Shown here: positions 13,718 through 23,980 of the stretch, piece after piece
Layout of the letters: each line of letters begins with the position of its first letter
Numbering within the stretch: the first letter of the stretch is position 1
Assembly: GCA_034359265.1 (NCBI GenBank)
Contig: CP136891.1
Coordinates: 83,718,001-83,782,000 of the forward strand
Direction: 5' to 3'
Length of the DNA: 64,000 bases
Origin: Canna indica
Taxonomy: Eukaryota > Streptophyta > Magnoliopsida > Zingiberales > Cannaceae
The notes under the pieces: generated by a model
Database searches by the model: none
Told to the model about the DNA's origin: nothing
The model's input: the letters and a program-made list of their open reading frames with translations, nothing else
Made by a program: the position numbers and the translations under genes

Positions 13718-14798
13718 CACCAATTTACCAAAATCGAATGTTCCGAACAAGACTTTTTAAAATCGGATTTTGAAAATAAGAAATTCTCAAAATTTGATTT
13801 GAAATTCTAAAATTTCATAAATCAAAATTTAGTGGACCGAATACTCATTTTACCTATGGGTTAAAATCTCTAATCAATTAGAGACTTTGATTAAAATTTA
13901 AAAAATAATTTTAATTTATATATAAAAAAAATTATAATAAAAATGAGTTGTTAGAGTCTAAAAAATAAAATTTCAAATTCTCTAATTCATTAGAGAATTT
14001 TGCACAAAGTCTATAAATCTAAGTTTAAATTAAAAATTATAAAATATTTTGATGAAAAATATTTTATTTTGAACCACAACACATCTTTTATATTTTTAAA
14101 AATTATTTTATTAATATTTTTTTAATTATAAAATTATTATAGACTTTGGGCAAAAGTCTCTAATGCATTAGAAACTTTTTTTTAAAATTTATAAAATTAA
14201 TTTTTTAATTAAAAATAATAAAATATTTTTTGTCCAAAATATTTTGATAGAGTCTAGCACATCGTTTATATCATATATATATATATATATATATATATTA
14301 CGAATTAAATTTTATTTTTTTATAATTATAAAATTATTATAAACAAAAGTCTCCCACTCATTAACGAGTTTTGTGCAAAGTCTATAATAACTTTGTAATT
14401 TTTTTAAAAAAATATTTGAATTCATGAAATAATTTTTTAATGATATAAAAGATGTACTATCATCCAAAAAAATATTTTACATCAAAATATTTTATAATTT
14501 TTAATTTAAATTTAAATTTATAGATTTTGTGCAAAAGTTTTTAATACATTAAAGAGTTTAAAAAATATATTTTATATTATTTAATATCTTAATTTTATCA
14601 TAAAAAATATTTTATAAATTAAAACTATATTTTAATATATTTTTAAAACTTTTGACCAAAGTCTCTAACTGATTAGAGACTTTGGCCAGGGATAATATAG
14701 GTATCTGATCCACTAAATTCTAATTTGAAAAATTTTGGATCTTCAAATTCGATTCTAAGAATATCTGGTTCTTAAAATCCGAATATGATAAATTGCTT
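13718..14798. mobile_element. MULE-like non-autonomous element (CAGCAATTT family), unit A only
   Basis: Inverted ends CACCAATTT and AAATTGCTT, with subterminal blocks (e.g. ggaccgaatactcatttta and its counterpart) like those of the 6666-7637 element. Unit B has the uninterrupted site at 22837-22850 (gggctaaattaaat), which confirms an insertion after, or lost from, one copy. No intact target duplication remains. The interior is AT-rich with no transposase; it carries a TA microsatellite at 14271-14299. Confidence 0.75.
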
Positions 14799-15989
14799 AA
14801 TTAAATATTTGTTCGTACTTTCAATCAGTCAACATTGCTCGTGAAGGCCACATTTCATCTAAATTTAGTTGGTCAAACTTAACCATCAAAATTTGATGTA
14901 AAGTTAGCCTATTTAGTATGCAAACTTAACTATCATTAACTTGGTGCAAATTAATTTGATAATTTTGATATAATGATAAAATTATTCCACTTGTCAGCCA
15001 GAGGTCATGGGTTCTAAGTCACTAAAATAATTTTTCAACAAAAAGAAGTAGGAAAAAAACTACTACATCAATCCTCCCACAATCCACAAAAAAATGAGAT
15101 GGCTTCGTGCACCGTATCATGATTAAAATATACTTTATTCAAATTCCGTCAATGTGAGTGAATGCAATTAATTTGTGAATATTAATTTATTCTACGATAA
15201 CGAAAATACTTTTTCATTTTTTTCTTATTCTAGATATGGAAAAAGGCTCTTATCGGGTTTGAACCGAATAAGGACTCCAATTTGAATATAGCTATCTAGG
15301 TTTGTACACTTCTTTTATATATATATAATATAATCAAGTGTCTAAGAGTGGTTTATCTCTGGCTGGCTCCTAATTAATTATTCTTCTGTTCTTTTCGTTA
15401 TCAAGATATTGATAGCCTTCTTACATCAGATGAAAATTACTCTCATTTACTCATTATAGTTAAGCTTTGAATTGCCAACCATCAAATTAAAGATTTCTTG
15501 CCAATATATATATACACAAGGTGAGGAGTGATGTCACCCTTGACAATTCCTATTTGATTTTAATTAATTGTTGCCTCAAATAGCAACAAGTTAAGCAATT
15601 GAAAGAGCAATTAATCATAATTAATGAGTTGGTCCACCTTATCCCCAACCATAAATAAGAGATGGACTTCTTAGCTTCAACTTGTTTAATCATCTCACAA
15701 ACATTAATTATATACACATGTGCAATTAATATCATGCCTGTTGACCAAATCTTTAATCCCTGATTATTTGTAGAGCTAGCCCAGGATATTATTATTATTC
15801 AGTTTATATATATAAAGAACTCTTTCACATTCCATATATTTTCTTTTACTTTTAACAAAGTTGTGAAAATAAAAATGTTAAAGAAAACTCTTATAATCTG
15901 CTCAATTAATCCATGGCATGGCTCAAGTGTATATATATATATATATATATAGTTATGATTGGATACATCTGAGACCTTAAACAACATTT

Positions 15990-16540
15990 CCCCTTTGCAT
16001 GACGTAATAGATGACCAGTTCCTTTTGTTGTTGAAGCCGAAAGAATTTTTTGACATTTTTTGCACTGGGCTTTTGTTATGGTGCTATCAGCTTTAATAAT
16101 TTTCTCAAAATATTCTCATACCATACTTTTTTTTCTACCTGATGGACATAAATTAATAGATGGACTTATCTCTATGTTTTGATTTTATTGAGTGGTAGGA
16201 GTGATAGGAGTCGCAGGAGACATTTCTTCTAACATATTTGATCTAGTTTGTGGAGTATAACCTGAAAAATCTCCATCCGTCATTAGTAAAAAATAAAAAT
16301 ATAAAAAGTATAAATATTATACTAATCAATGAAATAATTTGAATAGATTAAAAAAAATTAATAGCAATGTTGAATTCTTGTCTTCTTGATGAACTTAAAA
16401 TGTTGTCGAGAATGATGGTAAATGAACTTAGATTGTTGAGAGTAAGAGGGTTGAGAGTTGAGAATTGAGAGTTGAGAGTTGAGAGAAAGAGTTGAAGACG
16501 AAGATAAAAGAAATGAAGAAGAAGAAGGAGTATTTATAGG
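15990..16540 (-). pseudogene. 5' fragment of a hAT transposase (BED finger), truncated
   Basis: Read on the minus strand there is a TATA-like CCTATAAATA (16531-16540), a CT-rich leader, an AT-rich stretch resembling an intron, then an ATG at 16283 (MTDGDFSGYTPQTRSNML...). Further on, the frame shows a BED zinc-finger N-terminal half with Cys-x2-Cys (AQCKKCQ), a conserved GTGHLLRH block and an in-frame stop. The sequence ends exactly where unit A's duplicated right edge begins (about 15994), so the rest of the finger and the catalytic domain are missing. It occupies the 572-bp spacer between the two duplicated units. Confidence 0.7.
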
Positions 16541-17762
16541 GAAATTTAAATGTAAGATATTAAAATAATTTATTTGTCCCAACACTATGTCAGTATGTCT
16601 TATTCTAATCCCTCAATTTGATTTATGCATGATATTAAAATAATTTAAATGGTTTATTGTAGAGCTTCTTGAGTTCATTAATTATTTTAGTTATTATTCT
16701 AGTCTTTTATAAAATATTAGATATATAGGAAAATTTGTCGCAAACTCTTTTTTTAATTTGTCCTAATTATTACATTCCGTTGTTCCTTAAGTCGAAACTA
16801 CTTTATTGGAATTTTCTTAAATTGAAATATGAATATTAAAATTCTTAATATAATGCAAAAAAAATTAAATTAAAGCATTAAAGGCGGATGCTAAAAATTC
16901 AAAAAAATATTGAACATATGAAATATATTTTTATAGTAAAAATAGATTATAAGGGTCTAATTTATTTATTTTTAGGTATATAATAAATTGACATATTTAA
17001 AGAATACATATTATCTGTGGATAAGTTATTTTAAAAGAGTAAATTAAATCAAGGAAAATGATATTCGATTCATTGGACCACCATCAACATTTATATTCCG
17101 TACTAGGATAATTAAATCATACACGTGTCAAAGTCTCGTACGTCAACAATTTGACCTAATTAAAATCTAGCGTATATTTGATCTAGCTACTTAATTGTAA
17201 GATATATAAGATTTAAATCGAATTCATTAAAGAATGTGGTTGAAAAGGACTGCATGGACTTTCAATTGTAGGATTTAATTAATTTGTGACAAAAGAAATT
17301 AAGTTTGTAAAAGAAATCCTCCACTTTATGTCATCGTGGTGATAAATACATGGAACCTTAATTATTGGTGTTGAAAAATAAAATATATAAACCTAAATTA
17401 TCTGTGATATTTAATTTCTCCCCTTTTTTTCTCAATTTTTCATCATCAATAATGCAATGCAATGCATGAGATTAATTAATTAATTAATTAATTAATATAC
17501 TGTAGATGAGTCAGACTTTTAATAATTAGCATATTAGATTGTTAATTGTACCTCATTAACATTTTTTTTTATTTGACCACATTTAATTTCAATTTAGTTA
17601 GCCAAACTTAACTATTAATTTGATGTAAAGTTAGTCTATTTTCATATGCAAATAACAAATTAACTTGTAATCGTGGGTAGTACAATTGGTGGTAATATCT
17701 TGTATATTATTTAGAGATTTTATGATTCAAACTGATTACCTGACTTTTTATCTTTGTTTAAA

Positions 17763-18280
17763 AATAATAATAAATAACAAAAACTTCCTCTGAATTATGA
17801 CACATTTGCAATTATCCCCAATGAATTTTGAAATTAGACAAAAAATAATTAAATTTTATGAAACTAACAAAAACACTCATATTAACTCAATGTTATTTAT
17901 TTAACATAATCTTTTTTTGAAATGACATATGATAACTTTTCGTTGGTCCAAATATAAAAAAATAAATAAATAAGTTAATTAAAAAATTAATGAATTAGAA
18001 ATTAAAAAATATTAGTTGCAATTTTATTTTCTAATTAACTTTCCTAGCAATTAATATTTCATAATTAATAAATTTATTAATTTTTTATGTATCTTTTAAT
18101 ATTTGGACCAATAAAAAATTGTCACGTCTCATTTTAAATAAGATCATATTAAAGAAATAATATTGAATTAGCCGATGATATATTTTTGTTAGTTTCATAA
18201 AATTTAGTTTTTTTTTATTTAATTTCAATATTCATGAAGGATAATTACAAATGGATGAGAGATTTTTTGCTATTTATTCA
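17763..18280. mobile_element. Hairpin element with ~250-bp inverted arms (unit B)
   Basis: Paralogue of 9872-10400, roughly 90% similar by eye, with the same arm-centre-arm arrangement. Shared position in both units dates it before the duplication. Confidence 0.6.
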
Positions 18281-19115
18281 TAAAAAAATAACAAATTAAC
18301 TTGGTGTATATGCATGAATTTACTTTTTTACATAAATATAAAAATAAGATCATTGAGCACTCTTACATGCAAATATAAGGCATTATATTATGCATTTTCA
18401 AACTCCGGAGGTCGAATAGTAGTCCAAAATGCATATGGATGTAACGTGAATGAATGCATATATTTAATTTGTGAATATTTATGGATAACTTAATTTTAAC
18501 TATATTTTAATAATTTATTGATGCCAATTTGGATACAAAGCTATCAAGGTTTGTACACTTTGGAAGGCATCAACAATATATACATGTCATCAAAACTTAT
18601 AATAGTGGAAGTTAAAGCAACCCTTAATTATAAATATTAAGTGGCTAATTTCAAAACGCGTAAGCATGGTGTATTATATATCATGTTGAATCAAGGCATT
18701 TATTGAGTTGACTTTGCTCATCTTTTTTAATTATTACTAATTCTTAATTAATTAATTAATAATTTCATGGAGATTAATAGTATGCACATTTATCATATTA
18801 ATTCACCATTTGGCGATAAAATTTCCACTGCCTAAAACTAATGAGAAATCGACCTCGTTTAAAAAGAAAATATAAACGTTTAAATGAGTGTGAGAATTAG
18901 AATTTCGACTCTTCATCTAAATGTCACTAAATCAAAATCAAAAATAAAATGAGAAAGAACGTGAATATCGACACTTGTTAGAGATCTATTAAAAAAAAAA
19001 AAGATTATTATATTTTTATTTTACAATGTTTTGGAAAAATTATATGTTAGGATTAATTTTTAGAATCAATGAAATAGAAAAATGAAGTATGATTTTAAAT
19101 CTTTAAGTTTAAGAA

Positions 19116-20404
19116 GAAATGACCAAATTTGACTCTGAAGTATTGAAAAATATGCAAATTTATCTCTCAACTATATTTTTTTATCAAAATTGTCATCGAC
19201 GTTACATAATTGTATCATTTTTGCCCTTCTCGTTAACGGAAGTTCACATCATCAAACAGAATCCCACGTGGCAAGTGCAGCTCGGCCACATAAGATGTCA
19301 CGACGAAAAATGACATGTGGCAATTTATGTAATGACAAGGACAATTTTGGCCCAAAATATATTTAAATGGGCAAATCTAAACCTTTTTCAATACTTTAGG
19401 GGTAAATTTGCACCCTTTTCAATACTTCAGGGGCAAATTTGTACATTTTTCAATACTTTAGAGGTAAATTTTGTCTGTTTCCCTTGAATAAAATATATAT
19501 GGTGCCCAAATAACGTGTTTTATATTCATTGCACGATTTCTGCAAATTTGATTTCTATCTTAGAATTTGAACAAATATTTTAGTAATTTTTTTGAGAAAT
19601 ATAAATTTCAAAGATGAAACAAAAATAATATTCAAAAAGATATTTCTTAATTACTAAAATAAAAACTTGATTAAATTTAATTATTAATAACTGGTTCGGC
19701 CCGACCCGAAAGTTCGATGATAATCCCGTCCCAATTCAAAATCGGGACGAGACCGGGACAAAATTGCAATGCTTCATATTCGAGACTAAGAATGGGACAC
19801 ATATTTGCGTCCCGACTCAAAATTGGAACGGGATCGAGACATACCAAATCTCGACCCATCCGACCTGAACTAACCCCTACTATGTTGGTTGGTTTTTTAT
19901 TACAATGATAAGCGACTAAAGCTGTTCATATATTTGAGTAAACACTTAAGTTACAATACAAAGTATAATTATCAATCTTATATTTTTTTTATTTTGGTAA
20001 AGATGATATCAACATCATTCTTATAGTGTTAATTAGAATCACATTAATGATAATAATATATAAAAGAAAAAATAATTAAATTTGCCCCTGAAGTATTGAA
20101 AATAGTGCAATTTTGCCCCTAAAGTATTGAAAAATATTCATATTTGCCCCCTTTAAATATGTTTTGGGCCAAAATTATCCTTGTCACTATATAATTGCCA
20201 CATGTCATTTTCTATCGGCATCTTATGTGGTCGAGCTGCACTTGTCACGTGGGATTCCATTTGCTGACGCGGACTTTCGTTAACGAGAATGACAAAAATG
20301 ATCCAATTATATAAAGTCAAGGGCAATTTTGATAAAAAAAAATATAATTGATGAACAAATTTGCATATTTTTCAATACTTCAAGGGTAAATTTGATTATT
20401 TTCC
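19116..20404. mobile_element. Long-TIR element (~330-bp arms), unit B only
   Basis: The left arm (19116-19480) and right arm (20069-20404) are inverted copies. Both contain caatacttyaggggcaaattt repeats next to AATCCCACGTG and CAAGTGCAGCTCG blocks. The uninterrupted site is in unit A at 11285-11302 (gtttaagaaggtatttat). The interior (~590 bp) is AT-rich with one GC-richer patch (19690-19870) and no transposase. A convincing target duplication is not visible. MULE-like by arm length, but unproven. Confidence 0.75.
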
Positions 20405-21218
20405 ATATTTATAATTATTAAAGGTAATTAGGAAAAAAAATTAATTGATTTGAGATTTAAAAAAATGTGTTTATAATAGTTGAGACTTGAGAATAATTAG
20501 GAAAAAAATCTTAACCAACATGGGACTAAAAAATAAATCTAATTTTGTTAAAATAAAATAATTAAATTGGCGCCGCACCTTGCACCAATATTGACAACTA
20601 GCGTCAATTTAGTGGCGCCTATTTATCAAGTTTTTATTTAAATCGATTTTATTTTTTATTTTATTTTTAAACTAGTGCCTTCATAATCGATGGCTTTTTA
20701 AATTTTTGTTGTTGTGTTATATCATTTAGAAATCGAATTCTCACCCTAAATTAATCAATTAATCGTGCATTTTTAAATTTGCATACGTCTTGTAACGTGG
20801 ATTATATATATATATATAAAATAACCAAGTGTCTAAGACTGATTTATCTCTAGCTGCTCCTGATTAATCATTTTTACGTTCTTTTCGTTATCAAATTCTT
20901 GATAGTCTTCTTACATCAAATGAAAATTACATAAGAAAATTTTTCACAACTATATATATTACATGAATTTAAAAACACCATAATATAAAAAGCAACGGGG
21001 GAATCTTACTTGAAGTTACCATATTCAATTCAAAACTTTTAAAAATATAAAAATAATAATTATAAAATATATTTTAAAAATTAATTATATTAAATCACCA
21101 TCACATATACAGCTAGCACTCGTTTTCTTTGTTTATTCTCAAAGACGTGAATAGTTAACTTTTTTGCAATTAGGTCTACCATTCATAATAATTAATTAAT
21201 CATATCAAAACTCATGAT

Positions 21219-21661
21219 TAGGGCCGTCCGTTCGGTTCGAACCGAATCGAATTTGTCCAAATCGAATTTTTTTTTTATACCCGAATTCCAACCCAAACCT
21301 GAACCGAACTATACCTAAATCGATTTAACCCGAACCGAAATTATTCGGTTTGGTTCGATTTTCAACCTGAAAACCAAAATTTTAATTATTTTAATTAAAA
21401 ATTAAAAATTAAAAATAATTACTTAATATCTATTTAAGTAATTCTATTAAAAAATTTAAAAAATATTATTTTTTTAATTAGTTCGGTTTTCGGTTCGGGT
21501 CGGTTCCTGAATTCCGAAAACCGAATCCGAACCGAAATTCAAATTTCGGTTCGGTTCGGGTCAGAGAACCGAACCTACAACAGTTGAAACCGAATCGAAC
21601 CAAAAAAATCGATTCGGTTTTTCGGTTCGGTTCGGTGTGAACTGAACCATGGACAGCCCTA
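21219..21661. mobile_element. hAT-like MITE (CGGTTCGG-rich), unit B only
   Basis: Ends TAGGGCCGTCC and GGACAGCCCTA are inverted. The perfect 8-bp repeat ctcatgat flanks it (21211-21218, 21662-21669). Unit A has the empty site at about 12522-12529 (ctcatggt). The body is rich in ttcggttcgg and its complement, and is non-coding. Confidence 0.85.
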
Positions 21662-21712
21662 CTCATGATTGAGTATAGTTAGCTTGTTGAATATTTTGAA
21701 TTGTATTAAGAT

Positions 21713-22251
21713 TAGGGCTGTTCAAAAATCGGGTTATACCGAACTAAATTTTGGTTCGGTTCGATTTCAGCGGTTGCAGGTTCGGTTCTTAACCTAAATC
21801 GAACCCGAACTTTGGATTTCGATTCGGATCTAGTTCCTGAAATTCGAGAACCGATCCGAATCGAAAACCAAATTAATTTTTAATTTTTTAAATTTTTTAA
21901 ATTTTTTTTAAACTCATGTAAGTAAATGAATATTGGGCAATAATTTTTCTACCTATTTGATTTCACTACTTGACATTGCCCTACACTGCCCAGGTAAGTA
22001 AATGAGTATTAATTTTATAGCTATTATATGTGTTCATATGTAATAGCTTATTGTGACAGTATAAATGTGTAATGTTTGGATAAAATTTTAATTTTTTGGG
22101 GTTAGAAATTGAATCGAGCCGAATAATTTTGGTTCGAGTTAGATCGGTTTAGGCATAATTCGGTTTGGGTTCGGGTTGAAATTTTAGTATGAAAAAAATT
22201 TCAATTTGATTTAATTCGGTTCGGTTCGGTTGAACCGAATGAACAACCCTA
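21713..22251. mobile_element. hAT-like MITE (TAGGGC, unit B copy)
   Basis: Counterpart of 12571-12988. Flanks attaagat (21705-21712) and attgagat (22252-22259) differ at one base. It is longer than the A copy owing to extra ttcggttc-type sequence near the left end. Confidence 0.75.
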
Positions 22252-23773
22252 ATTGAGATGAATAGAGTGAAAAGTATTTTTATTTAGATGAATTATTGAA
22301 GATTCATGTGCACCCTCCCCATCATGGATCTACATCCCACTGACTCACCGTTCCATTGGCATTGCTACCCGTATTAGTGAATGACATGTCATATGACACA
22401 TCAGCTCCGTTAAATAATTCTTAGTTTCGTTTCAACGTCATAGGCAGCTATGTTGATAAATTCTTGATGTAATTTCAACATCATAGGTAGTATCGTAACG
22501 ATTTTATGATCTTTGGGTTAATTTTGAGTAAAAAAAAATTATGGATGACAAATAAATTCTTTTTAAGTAAATGTGAGGGGATAAATTAATATTTTCTCCC
22601 TATTAAATTATTAATTATTGTTGTTGAAAAATAAAATACACAAATTATATATATATATATATAAACTATATTTGAGCCACTAATTATCTTTGATATTTTC
22701 TCAATTTTTATCATCAATAATGCAATGCATGCGAGAAATATAGCAATTAATTAAGTAATTAATGCACTGTGGAAGAGTCAGACCTTTATGAGCATATTAG
22801 ATTGTTTACTCAATAGGCATTAGCATTTATTTTGGGCTAAATTAAATATTTGTTCGTACTTCCAATAAGTCAACATTGCTCATATCATTAAAAAAAGTGA
22901 GATGACTTTGTGTACCATATCATCCGTTTATATGCATGAATTAAAATATACTTTATTCAAGTTCCGTGAATGTGAGTGAATGCATCTAATTTGTGAATAT
23001 ATATTTATTCCACAATGAAAGTACTTTTTTATTATTTTATATTCTAGGAATGGAAAAAGGCCCTTTGTCGGGTTTGAACCGATTCAGGACTCCAATTTGA
23101 ATATAGCTATCAAAGTTTGTACACTTTTGGAAGGCAGTACTTGTCATCAACTTCAACTCAACTTATATATATATATATATAACCAAGTGTCTAAGAGTGG
23201 TTTATCTCTAGCTGCTCCTAATTAATTATTCTTCTGTTCTTTTCGTTATCAAGATCTTGATAGCCTTCTTACATCAGATGAAAATTGCTCTCATTTACTC
23301 ATTATAGTTAAGCTTTGAATTGCCAACCATCAAATTAAAGATTTCTTGCCAATATATATATACACAAGGTGAGGAGTGATATCACCCTTGACAATTCCTA
23401 TTTGATTTTAATTAATTGTTGCCTCAAATAGCAACAAGTTAAGCAATTGAAAGAGCAATTAATCATAATTAATGAGTTGGTCCACCTTATCCCCAACCAT
23501 AAATAAGAGATGGACTTCTTAGCTTCAACTTGTTTAATCATCTCACAAACATTAATTATATACACATGTGCAATTAATATCATGCCTGTTGACCAAATCT
23601 TTAATCCCTGATTATTTGTAGAGCTAGCCCAGGATATTATTATTATTCAGTTTATATATATAAAGAACTCTTTCACATTCCATATATTTTCTTTTACTTT
23701 TAACAAAGTTGTGAAAATAAAAATGTTAAAGAAAACTCTTATAATCTGCTCAATTAATCCATGGCATGGCTCA

Positions 23774-23774
<1 letters not shown>

Positions 23775-23819
<45 letters not shown>
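23775..23819. repeat. (TG)n(TA)n microsatellite
   Basis: A GT run followed by a TA run, about 45 bp. The same locus in unit A (15929-15950) has almost no GT and fewer TA units, the only obvious difference within an otherwise near-identical ~600-bp edge. Confidence 0.9.
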
Positions 23820-23823
<4 letters not shown>

Positions 23824-23980
23824 TGATTGGATACATCTGAGACCTTAAACAACATTTCCCCCCATGAATCATGATTGAAACACACACATAAAGAAGAGAG
23901 TGTGAAACTATGGGTGAAAAGCATTGTTAAGCTGCAATGCAATGAGCAACAAGATTAATTAGTACAAGTTGGGATGGGTT

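Larger units (their letters stand above)
8674..15994 (+). repeat. Segmental duplication unit A
   Basis: Direct copy of unit B (16567-23862). The first ~830 bp and last ~600 bp are nearly identical between units; the middle is clearly more diverged. Homologous blocks are 8674-11640 with 16567-20775, 12240-13717 with 20777-22842, and 14796-15994 with 22843-23862. Unit A alone carries 13718-14798. No protein gene is recognisable. A short minus-strand frame at 15550-15735 is repeated identically at 23398-23583, but this reflects copy identity and not demonstrated coding. Inside each unit a ~2-3 kb subregion is itself an older, diverged duplicate. Confidence 0.9.
16567..23862 (+). repeat. Segmental duplication unit B
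   Basis: Direct copy of unit A (8674-15994). It carries insertions absent from A: a 1.3-kb long-TIR element (19116-20404), a hAT MITE (21219-21661) and an extra copy of a ~120-bp segment at 20812-20930. Its right edge lies only ~120 bp from the SINA stop codon, so the duplicated sequence is SINA 3' flank. No gene of its own is recognised. Confidence 0.9.

Noticed and set aside
15550..15735. A 61-codon minus-strand open frame repeated identically at 23398-23583, suggesting a conserved small protein
   Set aside because: The whole surrounding ~600 bp is near-identical between the duplicated units, so identity of the frame says nothing about coding. No domain, splice or promoter context supports it.
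15340..15780. A possible microRNA precursor in the near-identical duplication edge (ggtgaggagtgatgtcaccc region)
   Set aside because: I compared it by eye with the common plant miRNA families and saw no mature sequence; the local hairpin is short and AT-rich.
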